Source: Flavobacterium kayseriense
GTDB lineage: Bacteria; Bacteroidota; Bacteroidia; Flavobacteriales; Flavobacteriaceae
Reading direction: 5' to 3'
NCBI RefSeq assembly: GCF_014305095.1
Contig: NZ_JACRUI010000006.1
Coordinates: 62,001 to 126,000 of the forward strand
Length of the DNA: 64,000 nucleotides
Part shown: one piece after another, positions 45,165 through 54,606 of the stretch
How the letters are laid out: each line of letters opens with the position of its first letter
Numbering within the stretch: position 1 is the stretch's first letter
The notes under the pieces: generated by a model
What the model saw: the letters and a program-made list of their open reading frames with translations, nothing else
Told to the model about the DNA's origin: nothing
Database searches by the model: none
Made by a program: the position numbers and the translations under genes

Positions 45165-45395
45165 ATGGAAAATCAAGCTTCAAAAGATCCATTGCATGGA
45201 CTTACTCTTAAATTTATTTTAGAACGATTAGTAGCTCATTATGGTTTTGATACCCTAGGCGAATTAATAAGCATAAAATGTTTTAATGATAACCCTAGTG
45301 TGAAATCGAGTCTCACTTTTTTGCGCAAAACCGATTGGGCTAGAAAAAAGGTAGAAGAATTATATGTTGATTCAATTACCAAATTTCAAGACTAG
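45165..45395 (+). CDS. VF530 family protein (DUF2132), putative DNA-binding
   Basis: A 76-residue protein with the family signature KDPLHGLTLKFILERLVAHYG, followed by IKCFNDNPSVKSSLTFLRKT and WARKKVEELY. The family is small, helical and named after Vibrio fischeri VF530; it has been described as similar to DNA-binding folds but its role is unknown. Divergent from smpB with a 69-base spacer carrying promoter boxes for both. Confidence 0.92.
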   Translation: MENQASKDPLHGLTLKFILERLVAHYGFDTLGELISIKCFNDNPSVKSSLTFLRKTDWARKKVEELYVDSITKFQD

Positions 45396-45466
45396 TTTTT
45401 GTGCGTTCTTTATTTCTAATTAGGATAAAAATTCTTTTTTGATAATTAGAAAATAATTGACTTTTA

Positions 45467-46015
45467 CTACTTTCTTAACAACGAATATACAGCCGAGTCT
45501 AAAAAGCGACCTTCAAAGTATTGATTTTCTTTAAAAAGTCCTTCTTGTACAAAGGCATTTTTCTCTAATACTTTTGCGGAAGCATAATTTTCTGGAGCTA
45601 TTACAGCCTCAATCGAATGTAAATTCATTGTTTTGAAGCCAAATTCGATTAATTTTTTAACAGCTTCTGAGACTAATCCTAAGCCACTATAGGTAGGATG
45701 CAAAATATAACCAATTTCAGCTCTATAATTTTCTGCATTTATTTTATAAAAACCAGCAACACCAATTAAAGTGTTGTTTCCTTTAAGTGTAATTCCCCAG
45801 TTGATTCCTTCTGATGATTCTATTTTCGAATCTATAGAGGCAATGTGATCAAGTGCTTCCTGTAAATTTGTAACAAGTGGTCTTGGAATGTATTTCATTA
45901 TTTCGGTGTCAGAGCGTAGTACAAACATTTCGTTTACGTCAGTAGAAACCACTCGTCTAAGAACTAATCGCTCTGTTTCAAGAATAGGAAATAGTTTAAA
46001 ATTTATATTGATCAT
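45467..46015 (-). CDS. GNAT-family N-acetyltransferase (RimJ/RimL type)
   Basis: A 182-residue acetyltransferase: FPILETERLVLRRVVSTDVN at the N-terminus, EIGYILHPTYSGLGLVSEAV as the acetyl-CoA-binding region with the typical G-x-G-x-x-S arrangement, and NLHSIEAVIAPENYASAKVLEK near the end. The pattern is that of RimJ/RimL-like enzymes that acetylate protein N-termini, amino acids or small molecules. The substrate is unknown. It lies 11 bases downstream of the aldose epimerase gene and is likely cotranscribed. Confidence 0.93.
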   Translation of the reverse strand: MININFKLFPILETERLVLRRVVSTDVNEMFVLRSDTEIMKYIPRPLVTNLQEALDHIASIDSKIESSEGINWGITLKGNNTLIGVAGFYKINAENYRAEIGYILHPTYSGLGLVSEAVKKLIEFGFKTMNLHSIEAVIAPENYASAKVLEKNAFVQEGLFKENQYFEGRFLDSAVYSLLRK

Positions 46016-46026
46016 TTTTAATTGAA

Positions 46027-46881
46027 TTATAGTATTTCTATTGAAAAGGTAGCTTCAAACTGTGCATTTGGTTCCAGCAGTTGAATACCTTCTTTCTCAA
46101 AAAGATTCCCTGTGCTATTTTCTGTATCAGAGTAGCCATACCAAGGTTCAATGCATAGGAAAGGGGCATTTATTTTCGTCCAGATACCTAGATGAGGAAA
46201 ATGAGGGAATTTTATCTTAACATATGGATGCTTGTTTTTTAAAATCGTGATAGATTTCGATTCTAGTTGTTTAAATATTAGGGCATCGTTTTTAAATAGT
46301 TCATAGTTTAACGGAACACTTTTGTCTTGCGAAACTAAAATAGAAGTTTTGTCAACAATTAAATTATTTTCAAGAAGGTTGTATGTCAGTACTTCTTCTC
46401 TTTCAAATGCTAAAGAATAATCCTCAAAATTTCCTGGGAGTGCAACTGCTGGATGAGCTCCAATACTGAAAGGTAAGTTCGAATTCTCCTTATTAATGAC
46501 GATATACTTAAAAGTTAATTCCGAAGCGTTTAGTACGTACTGAATTTGTAACTCGAATTGAAAGGGATAAATCGCTAAAGTTTCTATTGAAGATTGAAGC
46601 GAGAAAGTAACACTATTTTCTATTTTGTGTAGAACTTCAAAAGTAGTGTCCCTTGCAAAACCATGTCTAGGTAAGTTATAATTCAAACCCTTATGCTGGT
46701 AACTATTGTTTTTTAGAGTACCTACAATTGGAAATAATATTGGAGAGTGTTTTGGCCAGAACGCAGTGTCTCCTTCCCAGATATATTCTAAACGGGTCTT
46801 GGTGTTTTTTAATGAAAAAAGTTCTGCTCCTAAATGATTTATAGAGGCGCTAAAATTACCGCTGCTTATTGTTGTTTTCAA
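46027..46881 (-). CDS. Aldose 1-epimerase family protein
   Basis: A 284-residue galactose-mutarotase-like beta-sandwich protein. Landmarks are HLGAELFSLKN, WPKHSPILFPIVG, HGFARDTTFEV with catalytic-type His, FSIGAHPAVALPG (second His) and CIEPWYGYSD with the carboxylate. Likely interconverts sugar anomers; substrate unknown. The only start compatible with the family N-terminus is a TTG at 46881, because no ATG occurs in the first part of the frame. Confidence 0.9.
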   Translation of the reverse strand: MKTTISSGNFSASINHLGAELFSLKNTKTRLEYIWEGDTAFWPKHSPILFPIVGTLKNNSYQHKGLNYNLPRHGFARDTTFEVLHKIENSVTFSLQSSIETLAIYPFQFELQIQYVLNASELTFKYIVINKENSNLPFSIGAHPAVALPGNFEDYSLAFEREEVLTYNLLENNLIVDKTSILVSQDKSVPLNYELFKNDALIFKQLESKSITILKNKHPYVKIKFPHFPHLGIWTKINAPFLCIEPWYGYSDTENSTGNLFEKEGIQLLEPNAQFEATFSIEIL

Positions 46882-47065
46882 AAAGAATGTTTTTAAGTTT
46901 TGTTGATTAAATAAGGTAAAGATATTTTTTAATTTTGTAAATCAATTGCTGTTTCTTGTAACTTTCTAATTGTTCTAGCAACTTATAGCTAGTTGTACTT
47001 CTTTTATAAAATTTAATTTAGTGCTGCATAATTTTTGTTAATTTGCTTTATAAACATTTCTACTT

Positions 47066-49333
47066 ATGAAAAAATTTCGCTTCAAGGCTATTTATCAAAT
47101 GGCTTTATTATTGGGTGTTACTTCCCTGTGGGCGCAGCAAACACCTGCTAGTTCTGTGGTTACACCAATTTCTAATTACAATTATCACGATGCTTTTGCT
47201 CCATTTTTCTACTCTAAAAATGGAACATCAACTCGATCTGCTAGTGGCCAGCCAGGTGCTGAATATTGGCAAAATAGAGCTGATTATGTTTTAACAGCAA
47301 AATTGAATGAGGTTAACAATGAAATTGTTGGTACAGATATTATTACTTACACTAATAATAGTCCGGATCAAATGAAGTTTGTTTGGATGAATGTCGACCA
47401 AAATCTTTTCAGAGACGATTCTCGCGGTAACGCTGTTGTACCTATGACAGGAAGTCGTAATGGAGCGAGAGGAGAGATTTTTGACGGAGGTCACAAAATT
47501 AAGTCGGTTAAAATTTTCTCATCGAATAAAGGAAAAGTAACAGAAAGTGACGCCAAATACGTAATATCTGATACTAGAATGCAAGTTTTTTTACCCGAGG
47601 TTTTAAAAGCTAAAGGTGGATCAGTGAAAATAAAAATTGACTTCTCTTATATCTCTCCAAAAGAAGGTTCAGATAGAACAGGTGTTTTGGATACGAAAAA
47701 TGGAAAAATATTTACAATTGCTCAGTGGTACCCTCGTATGTGTGTGTATGATGATGTACGCGGATGGAATACTAACCCATATTTAGGGGCTTCGGAATTT
47801 TATTTGGAATATGGAGATTTTGATGTAAATATTACAGCACCAGCAAACCATATAGTAGTTTCTTCAGGAGAGTTGGTAAATCCTACAGCTGTATATTCAG
47901 CTGCTGAGCAAACAAGATTAGCACAAGCTAAATTAAGTGATAAAACGGTTCTTATTCGTACTGCGGCAGAGGTTGCAGCCAAAGCGAATATAGCTACTAC
48001 AGCTACAAAAACTTGGCATTATAAATTAAAAAATGCAAGAGATTTATCGTGGGCGTCTTCAGCTGCATTTATATTAGATGGTGCCAAAATTAACCTACCT
48101 AGCGGAAAAAAATCATTGGCATTGTCTGCTTATCCAGTGGAGAGCGACGGAAATGATGCTTGGGGACGTTCGACAGAATATACTAAATATTCTATCGAAA
48201 ACTATTCAAAACGATGGTTAGAGTACTCTTATCCTGCAGCAACAAATGTAGCAGGTAATGAAGGTGGTATGGAGTATCCAGGAATCGTTTTTTGTGGATG
48301 GGAAGCTAAAGGAGAATCTTTGTGGGGAGTTACAGATCATGAATTTGGTCACAATTGGTTCCCAATGATTGTAGGTTCTAACGAACGTTTATTTGCATGG
48401 ATGGACGAAGGGTTTAATACTTTTATCAACTCCCTAAGTTCAAAGGATTTTAATAACGGAGAGTTCAAGGAAGGTCCATCTGATTTACATAGAATGGCCG
48501 AAGTGTACACAAATCCTAAGCTAGAGACAATAATGAGTTCTCCTGATAATATGAAGGAGGCTAATATTGGTTTGTTATGTTATTCTAAACCAAGTGCAGG
48601 ATTGATTATTTTGCGTGAACAAGTCTTAGGAGCAGAGCGCTTTGATTTAGCATTCCGCACTTATGTTGAACGTTGGGCATACAAGCACCCTACACCTGAT
48701 GATTTCTTTAGAACGATGGAAAATGTTGCAGGAGAAGATTTAAGTTGGTTTTGGAGAGGTTGGTTTGAATACAACTGGCGTTTTGACCAAGGAATCAATT
48801 CAATCAAATATGTAAAGAATGATCCAAAACAAGGTGTGGTTATTACTGTAGAGAATTTTGAAAAAATGCCGATGCCAGTGGTTTTAGATATTAAATTAAA
48901 AAGCGGCGGAGTTGAAAGAGTGAAATTACCGGTTGAAATCTGGCAGAGAAACACTTCATGGACTTTCAAGCACAATTCAACAGAGGAAATAGAAAGTATT
49001 ACTCTTGATCCAGATCGTGCATTCCCTGATAGCAATGAAGCAAATAATGTTTGGTCGGCTGCTACTAGTACTCTTGAAAAAGATCTAATATTAGATGGTT
49101 ATTTAGGTGTATTTAGTACAGCGAAGGCACCAATGAAAATCACTTTTTCAGAAAAGAATAGTACTTTAAATGCTGAGATTACTAATTATCCAACATTCAG
49201 CTTAGAGCCAATCGGAAAAGATTTATTCGAATCCAAAAGAGCAGGACTTAAATTTCAATTTAATAATGATAAATCAGGATTTGAAATGATTATTAGTGAT
49301 GGTCAAAAGATACTTTTTACTAAAGAAAAATAG
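47066..49333 (+). CDS. Exported M1-family zinc metallopeptidase
   Basis: A 755-residue aminopeptidase-like protein with a signal peptide (ends near SLWAQ, residue 24). The zinc site is complete: H425-E-F-G-H429 in [10 protein letters not shown] and E448 in MDEGF, matching HExxH-18x-E. The exopeptidase motif GxMEN is here GGMEYP, a variant I recall from Bacteroidota members. There is no obvious type IX secretion C-terminal domain. It probably degrades peptides in the periplasm. Monocistronic, ending at a bidirectional terminator. Confidence 0.93.
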   Translation: MKKFRFKAIYQMALLLGVTSLWAQQTPASSVVTPISNYNYHDAFAPFFYSKNGTSTRSASGQPGAEYWQNRADYVLTAKLNEVNNEIVGTDIITYTNNSPDQMKFVWMNVDQNLFRDDSRGNAVVPMTGSRNGARGEIFDGGHKIKSVKIFSSNKGKVTESDAKYVISDTRMQVFLPEVLKAKGGSVKIKIDFSYISPKEGSDRTGVLDTKNGKIFTIAQWYPRMCVYDDVRGWNTNPYLGASEFYLEYGDFDVNITAPANHIVVSSGELVNPTAVYSAAEQTRLAQAKLSDKTVLIRTAAEVAAKANIATTATKTWHYKLKNARDLSWASSAAFILDGAKINLPSGKKSLALSAYPVESDGNDAWGRSTEYTKYSIENYSKRWLEYSYPAATNVAGNEGGMEYPGIVFCGWEAKGESLWGVTDHEFGHNWFPMIVGSNERLFAWMDEGFNTFINSLSSKDFNNGEFKEGPSDLHRMAEVYTNPKLETIMSSPDNMKEANIGLLCYSKPSAGLIILREQVLGAERFDLAFRTYVERWAYKHPTPDDFFRTMENVAGEDLSWFWRGWFEYNWRFDQGINSIKYVKNDPKQGVVITVENFEKMPMPVVLDIKLKSGGVERVKLPVEIWQRNTSWTFKHNSTEEIESITLDPDRAFPDSNEANNVWSAATSTLEKDLILDGYLGVFSTAKAPMKITFSEKNSTLNAEITNYPTFSLEPIGKDLFESKRAGLKFQFNNDKSGFEMIISDGQKILFTKEK

Positions 49334-49353
49334 TTAAGATCTCATTAAGAAAT

Positions 49354-49385
49354 AAAAAAACCAGCTGTAAAGCTGGTTTTTTTTA
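49354..49385. terminator. Bidirectional terminator between M1 peptidase and symporter genes
   Basis: AAAAACCAGCT-GTA-AAGCTGGTTTTT flanked by A- and T-runs on the two sides, placed between two convergent genes. Confidence 0.9.
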
Positions 49386-49395
49386 TGCCTATAAT

Positions 49396-51120
49396 TTATA
49401 GTATTGATTCCTTTTTAGTTCTAAATATAGTCCATTGAAGTAAGGATGATAAAATGATAGTTAAGGTAGCTCCAATAAAATTGAGCCATAAATAACCTAG
49501 TTTTTCTTCACCACTAGGATAAATGTAGATCGCATAATAATAGATGATAAAAATTGTCATTTGACTCACCAGTGCACTGTAAAAAATGGCCTTAGCTTTC
49601 ACGTATTTTACATAGAAACCAACAAGGAAAATTCCTAGTACTGTACCGTAAAATATAGAACCAATGATATTAACTAATTGGATCAGGTTTTCAAAGAGGG
49701 TACCTATACATGCAAATAAGATTGCTACGACACCCCAAAATAAAGTAAAAAACTTAGTAGCATTGAGATAGTGTTTGTCTGATTTTTCAACCTTCAAATT
49801 TCGTTTATAGATGTCTATCGCTGTAGTCGAAGCTAAAGCATTTAATCCCGACGCTGTAGATGACATTGCTGCCGACATGATAACGGCCAATAATAAACCA
49901 ATTAATCCTTTAGGGAGGTAATTTAAAATAAAGTGAAAGAAAACATAATCTTTGTCATTTGTCTCACTGCCGCTATCTGCTTTTAAAATAATTTCTTTAG
50001 CTCGATCGCGTAAATCTTTTTCTTTTGTGGATAATGCGACTAGCTCCTTTCGTAAAATCGGGTTGTCATAATCTTGATTAAGTTGGTCGATATATAGAAG
50101 ATTAATTACTTTTTTGTCCTCGGATAAAGCGTCTAGCTTTTTCTCTAAAGTATTATACTCGTCTTTATAAGCTGATTTCTCAATAGTAACTTTATTGTTA
50201 GGATTAAAATTTAAGGGAACAGGATTAAATTGAAAAAAAACAAAAACCATAACACCAGTTAGCAAAATAAAGAATTGCATAGGCACTTTTAACAAACCAT
50301 TCATGATCAAACCCATTTGGCTTTCTCGTACTGATTTTCCAGATAAGTAACGTCCTACTTGCGATTGATCTGTACCAAAGTATGCTAAAGCTAAAAAGAA
50401 ACCACCGGTAATACCGCTCCAGAATGTATATTTTTCTTCTGGATCTGTAGAAAAATTAACGATGTTCATTTTATCATTAGCCCCAGCAATATGAAGTGCG
50501 TTACTGAACGTCATGTCATTAGGTAAGTAATGTAGAATTAGAAAAAACGTAATTAGCATTCCTGACATAATCACGAACATTTGCTGCTTTTGAGTTACGT
50601 TTACAGCTTTAGTTCCACCAGAGAAGGTATAAAATATAACCAAAACACCAATCACGATATTCATATAGGTAAGATTCCAACCTAAAATTGCAGATAGAAT
50701 AATTGCTGGTGCATATATTGTAAGTCCAGTTCCTAAACCTCGCTGAAACAAGAAAAGTATCGCAGCAAGTGACCTTGTTTTTAGATCAAATCTTTTCTCC
50801 AAGTATTCATAAGCAGTATAAACTTTATATTTATGGTAAATAGGAATAAAAGTCAAACAAATAACAATCATGGCTATTGGGAGACCAAAATAGAACTGAA
50901 TAAAGCCCATTCCATCATGATAGGCCTGTCCGGGAGTAGATAAAAAAGTAATCGCACTGGCTTGCGTAGCCATGACAGATAAACCAACGGTGTACCATGG
51001 CGTTTCGTTATTTCCTAATATAAAATCTTCTACATTTTTGCTTCCTTTCGTTTTCCAAGAGCCGTAACCTACAATAAATAATAAGGTAACAATAAGTACA
51101 ATCCAATCAAATAGTTGCAT
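49396..51120 (-). CDS. Sodium:solute symporter (SSS family)
   Basis: A 574-residue transporter with about 13 transmembrane helices. SSS hallmarks are the unwound first helix region with SVMATQASAITFLSTPGQAY, a later GTDQSQVGRYLSGKS and MSAAMSSTASGLNALAST, which holds Na+-site serines. An unusual hydrophilic stretch of about 100 residues (about 305-385, charged, predicted helical) interrupts the membrane domain. The solute is unknown. Gene order places it third in an operon after a PIG-L deacetylase and a 35-residue membrane peptide. Confidence 0.93.
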   Translation of the reverse strand: MQLFDWIVLIVTLLFIVGYGSWKTKGSKNVEDFILGNNETPWYTVGLSVMATQASAITFLSTPGQAYHDGMGFIQFYFGLPIAMIVICLTFIPIYHKYKVYTAYEYLEKRFDLKTRSLAAILFLFQRGLGTGLTIYAPAIILSAILGWNLTYMNIVIGVLVIFYTFSGGTKAVNVTQKQQMFVIMSGMLITFFLILHYLPNDMTFSNALHIAGANDKMNIVNFSTDPEEKYTFWSGITGGFFLALAYFGTDQSQVGRYLSGKSVRESQMGLIMNGLLKVPMQFFILLTGVMVFVFFQFNPVPLNFNPNNKVTIEKSAYKDEYNTLEKKLDALSEDKKVINLLYIDQLNQDYDNPILRKELVALSTKEKDLRDRAKEIILKADSGSETNDKDYVFFHFILNYLPKGLIGLLLAVIMSAAMSSTASGLNALASTTAIDIYKRNLKVEKSDKHYLNATKFFTLFWGVVAILFACIGTLFENLIQLVNIIGSIFYGTVLGIFLVGFYVKYVKAKAIFYSALVSQMTIFIIYYYAIYIYPSGEEKLGYLWLNFIGATLTIILSSLLQWTIFRTKKESIL

Positions 51121-51123
51121 AGG

Positions 51124-51231
51124 TTAGGAGTATAGTTTCATAATTAAACAAAAGACCAATATATAAATGGCATTTGCCACTAGAACTAAGGTGTAGTTCT
51201 TTTTCCAAATTTTAGTTTTTTTAATTTCCAT
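51124..51231 (-). CDS. 35-residue single-pass membrane peptide upstream of the Na+ symporter
   Basis: A complete small frame, ATG at 51229-51231 and TAA at 51124-51126, too short for usual gene finders. The peptide has a basic N-terminus (MEIKKTKIWKKNY) followed by one hydrophobic helix (TLVLVANAIYILVFCLIM) and a short KLYS tail, so it should insert with its N-terminus in the cytoplasm. Its stop lies three bases before the symporter ATG and its start 21 bases after the PIG-L stop. This layout suggests an accessory subunit or stabiliser of the transporter, as known for other small membrane proteins; that role is inference. Confidence 0.72.
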   Translation of the reverse strand: MEIKKTKIWKKNYTLVLVANAIYILVFCLIMKLYS

Positions 51232-51252
51232 AATACTATTTTATGTCTTTGT

Positions 51253-53772
51253 TTATTTATTTAGGTTCGTAGCGCTTTTTTGTATTGATATCATATTAGA
51301 TAGTAATCGATACGCACCAGATACGCCTTCGGGTAGTTCTCTAAATAGACTTAGGCCTGTGTAAATGTAAAATCCTTTACCGTATGGAGCTACTAAAAGA
51401 GCTCCGTTTTTAGGGCTTTCTCCTTTGTCATTAGAGGATATAATTGGGGTAAAGGCGCTGTCGAATGTATTTGGGTAATATAAACCTTGCTCTTGAGTCC
51501 AACCTTCAAAATCTTTAGCTGTTATTTTATTCGGATAGTTCAATATAGGGTGATTTGGTGCTAAAAAGCGAACTTCAGCATTTTCTTCTGTTACGCGATC
51601 GCGAGAAATAGTTAGTGGATAAGGTGCTATATTAGCTGTGCTAGCTCCTTCTGGAGTATTGTATTGAACAATCATTGTTTTGCCTTCTTTTATGAAATCA
51701 AAAAGGATTTGTTGTTTTGCTTGTAAATTAGGAAGCACATTGTAAGCTCTGATACCCGTAATAATTACATCTAAAGGTTTAATTTTTTCCGCTGTAATAT
51801 CCTCTGGAGTAAGTATAGTTACTTGGTAACCCATTTGCACCAAGCTTTCTGGCACTTCGTCACCAGCACCCATGATGTAACCTATTTTTTGATCAATAAT
51901 TTTTAGGTCTAATTTTATAAATTTTGCTTCTGCAGATTTTAAAATTTGTTGTTTGGTGATGTGTGGGTAATCAATTATAATTTGTTCTTTGTCAAGGTTG
52001 TTGTTATTAACAGTAGCAATTGCTTTGGCAGTTACTTCAGCATTAGTTTTTGGAGGTGTAACTTCAAAGGAAACAATTTGCTCCATATCTTTCTTTTCAA
52101 AAGAAAAACCAATTGATGCAGGAGTAACAATCCAATTTGGTGGTAGGTCTAATTTTAAATCTCCTGCAACCTTATCTTTACCCGCTTTTACTTTCACTCG
52201 TATAGCTTTGCTATTGTTTGCATTAAAAAAGACAACTTTATTAATGATTCCGGTTGTTACTTCTGGGACAATATCCAGAAAGTTGTACATTTCTCCTTTT
52301 ACATTATCGTTGTATTTGTAGATAACAGTTCGTTCAAAAGGAATCTCAACCCCGTTAATATCAAGAGTAAATTGCACTTTTATATCTCTAATGATATCCG
52401 GAATTCCAATATTTTGTTGATCATTTACCACATACATACCCACAGTTCCCTTATCTTTTAGCCAATAAGGTTGTGTGTAAGAACTGTTATCAGGAATTTG
52501 AATATCTAAATTTATATTCTCTAAGGCATTGTTTTGTAGTGTTTTATTGAATATCGTTGTTTTTTGATTAGGCAATGTAGTAATGTTAACTAGCTTCATT
52601 GGAACTGTAGAGCGGTTAATTGCTTCAAGTTTTATACGGATGCTACTTCCAGGACTTGCTTCTTGAGTAGTCGAAGCTGCCTCAAGATACAAACCTGCGC
52701 AAGATGATATGATTTTTTTAATATCGGAGGTTTTGATGTTTTTCCAATGTTCTTCTTTTAAAGCTTGTATCATTGTGTAGGCTTTTGCCAAATCTGGAAT
52801 ACTAGCTGATGGGTCAGCGAAGTTATATTTTGCTGCTATTTGCGTAATTAGTTCTCCAATAGCTTTTCCTCCAGCAACTCTGTTCCAACTTGTATCGATA
52901 CCTTCAAATATATTTTCTTTATCTTTTAGGGAATCACCATTCAATAATTCAAGATAATCAACATCTTCACCGCGGCTTCCTGTACTACCAAACCCTTGTG
53001 ATTGATGACTTGAGCGACTTAATGCAGCAATTTCTTGGTTTGATTTTCCAAGGTTAGCATAGTATGTTCCAGTTTTAATAGTTGTTAATCTAATTTTGTC
53101 GGCTGCATCAAATTTTTCTTGAGTTCCATAGAACCACCACGAAGTATTGAAAAATTGACGTTTGGGCTGCCACGGTTGTAGGTATTTTAATTGTTCAGGA
53201 AAAGCGGTAGCGTTGTTGGCTAAGTTAAAACTCTCAACACTTAAAATTGCCGAAGCGGTATGGTGTCCGTGTGTTGTTCCTGGGGAACGATGATCAAAAC
53301 GATTGATGATTACATCTGGTTGAAATTTGCGGATAGCCCACACTACATCAGATAGTACTTTTTGTTTATCCCAAATTTCTAAAGTCTCATTTGGATTTTT
53401 AGAAAATCCAAAATCATTGGCTCGGGAAAAAAATTGCTCGCCTCCATCAATTTTTCTAGCTTCAATTAATTCTTGCGTTCTTATCACTCCAAGAAGTTCT
53501 CTTAGCTGCGGTCCAATCAAATTTTGTCCACCATCTCCTCTAGTTAAGGACAAATAGCCTGTCCTTGCTTTATTTTTATTAGCTAAATAGGAAATAAGTC
53601 TGGTGTTTTCATCATCTGGATGAGCAGCGATGTACAGGACAGTTCCTAAAAAATTAAGTTTTTGAATTTGATTATAAATTTCAACAGCGTTTGGTTTTTC
53701 TGGTTTTTGAGCCAAGAGTAGCTGCGATGCGAAAACGAATAGTAAAAAAAACGAAATTTTATTTTTCAACAT
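51253..53772 (-). CDS. Large exported PIG-L/LmbE-family deacetylase
   Basis: An 839-residue protein with signal peptide (MLKNKISFFLLFVFASQLLLAQ); the ATG at 53772 was chosen because the earlier one (53802) overlaps the promoter box. Residues about 40-330 hold the zinc-dependent LmbE-like fold with AAHPDDENTRL (metal-binding HPDDE) and FDHRSPGTTHGHHTAS (further histidine ligand). The rest contains beta-sandwich-like domains and a C-terminal class I glutamine amidotransferase-like segment (VIITGIRAYN, MIVQYNTPEG). Such enzymes remove N-acetyl groups from sugars; substrate unknown. It shares an operon with a Na+ symporter, so the released product may be imported. Confidence 0.9.
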   Translation of the reverse strand: MLKNKISFFLLFVFASQLLLAQKPEKPNAVEIYNQIQKLNFLGTVLYIAAHPDDENTRLISYLANKNKARTGYLSLTRGDGGQNLIGPQLRELLGVIRTQELIEARKIDGGEQFFSRANDFGFSKNPNETLEIWDKQKVLSDVVWAIRKFQPDVIINRFDHRSPGTTHGHHTASAILSVESFNLANNATAFPEQLKYLQPWQPKRQFFNTSWWFYGTQEKFDAADKIRLTTIKTGTYYANLGKSNQEIAALSRSSHQSQGFGSTGSRGEDVDYLELLNGDSLKDKENIFEGIDTSWNRVAGGKAIGELITQIAAKYNFADPSASIPDLAKAYTMIQALKEEHWKNIKTSDIKKIISSCAGLYLEAASTTQEASPGSSIRIKLEAINRSTVPMKLVNITTLPNQKTTIFNKTLQNNALENINLDIQIPDNSSYTQPYWLKDKGTVGMYVVNDQQNIGIPDIIRDIKVQFTLDINGVEIPFERTVIYKYNDNVKGEMYNFLDIVPEVTTGIINKVVFFNANNSKAIRVKVKAGKDKVAGDLKLDLPPNWIVTPASIGFSFEKKDMEQIVSFEVTPPKTNAEVTAKAIATVNNNNLDKEQIIIDYPHITKQQILKSAEAKFIKLDLKIIDQKIGYIMGAGDEVPESLVQMGYQVTILTPEDITAEKIKPLDVIITGIRAYNVLPNLQAKQQILFDFIKEGKTMIVQYNTPEGASTANIAPYPLTISRDRVTEENAEVRFLAPNHPILNYPNKITAKDFEGWTQEQGLYYPNTFDSAFTPIISSNDKGESPKNGALLVAPYGKGFYIYTGLSLFRELPEGVSGAYRLLSNMISIQKSATNLNK

Positions 53773-53799
53773 TATATTAGAATTAAATTGCGGTAGCTT

Positions 53800-53807
53800 C
53801 AAAAGTA
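53800..53807 (-). promoter_or_regulatory. -7 box (TACTTTTG) of the PIG-L operon
   Basis: Full TAnnTTTG match on the minus strand, 27 bases before the ATG at 53772. It overlaps the alternative upstream ATG (53802), supporting the shorter protein. Confidence 0.5.
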
Positions 53808-53871
53808 GTAATTAAAAATTTTTATAAATCTAATAAATAATAATTTAACAAAAGTTCAAGTACTATTAAAC

Positions 53872-53907
53872 AAAAAAGAGAACAACATTTCTGAGTTCCC
53901 TTTTTTA
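53872..53907. terminator. Terminator of the Arg-rich paralog gene
   Basis: Minus strand GGGAAC-loop-GTTCTC (one G-U pair) followed by TTTTTTG; T-run on the other strand as well. Confidence 0.7.
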
Positions 53908-53922
53908 CATTATTGTATGGAA

Positions 53923-54459
53923 TTAATCTCTATTCCGACCTTTGTTTCCATGTCGGTTATCGTGACCTTTTTTATCTTGTTTTTTCGAATACCTTTTATT
54001 ATCAGCATACCTTCGGTTGTCATTGTATCTATTACTGCGCGAGTAGTTAGGCCTTTGAGTGTAACGTTGCTGTACCTGTCTGCTTCCAATATTTCTTTGG
54101 TAATGTCCTCTGTACCCAACTCTATAATCTCTTCTGTGATTTTTGAAATTATTGTAAGGTGTTCGTCCATGGTAATTGTTCAATACCACTTTATAACCAC
54201 TGTACAAGTCATAGTTTCGGTATTGTCTTGGTAAGTACCTAGATCGTACCCATCTGTTATTTCCAAAATAAATAAATTGGGATGCCCTGATATCATAATA
54301 TGCTTGTACATCAGGTAAATAATAGTAATCTATATTTGTATAACCTACAGGTCCCCATGAAGGTTGCGCTCCTATATTTACATTAACGGAAAGCTGTGCA
54401 GTAGTTGTGTTAGCGATTAAAAGTACTATTCCAAAAGCTAATAGTTTTAAAGTTTTCAT
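53923..54459 (-). CDS. Small secreted basic protein, paralog A (Arg/Asn/Tyr-rich tail)
   Basis: A 178-residue exported protein (signal peptide to about residue 21, TTTAQ). The conserved core, residues about 22-115, contains WGPVGYTNIDYYYLPDV, YYDIRASQFIYFGN and NYDLYSGYKVVLNNYHG. The remaining 60 residues are low-complexity and rich in Arg, Asn, Tyr and Lys, probably disordered. I do not recognise a named family. The next gene upstream (54607-55068) is a clear paralog sharing the core; an overlapping frame at 53910-54170 is rejected as a shadow. Confidence 0.82.
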   Translation of the reverse strand: MKTLKLLAFGIVLLIANTTTAQLSVNVNIGAQPSWGPVGYTNIDYYYLPDVQAYYDIRASQFIYFGNNRWVRSRYLPRQYRNYDLYSGYKVVLNNYHGRTPYNNFKNHRRDYRVGYRGHYQRNIGSRQVQQRYTQRPNYSRSNRYNDNRRYADNKRYSKKQDKKGHDNRHGNKGRNRD

Positions 54460-54558
54460 GACTTTTATTTTTTTAAATTATCTTTTCTTCTTTTTACAGA
54501 TTTCCAATTACTGTGCCAAAACATGATAGTGCTGATTTAGATAGTGCTTAACTGGCGC

Positions 54559-54600
54559 AAAAAAAAAAAGAAACGTCCGAGCGTTTTTTTTTTTTTTTTA
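54559..54600 (-). terminator. Terminator of the Lys-rich paralog gene, with long homopolymers
   Basis: AAACG-TCCGAG-CGTTT hairpin flanked by an A-run of about 11 and a T-run of 17; on the minus strand it follows the stop of the 54607-55068 gene by a few bases. Confidence 0.7.
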
Positions 54601-54606
54601 GTATAA

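Noticed and set aside
53910-54170. 86-residue frame on the minus strand overlapping the Arg-rich paralog
   Set aside because: It lies in another frame of the clear signal-peptide gene 53923-54459, whose paralog confirms the reading frame; this is a shadow.
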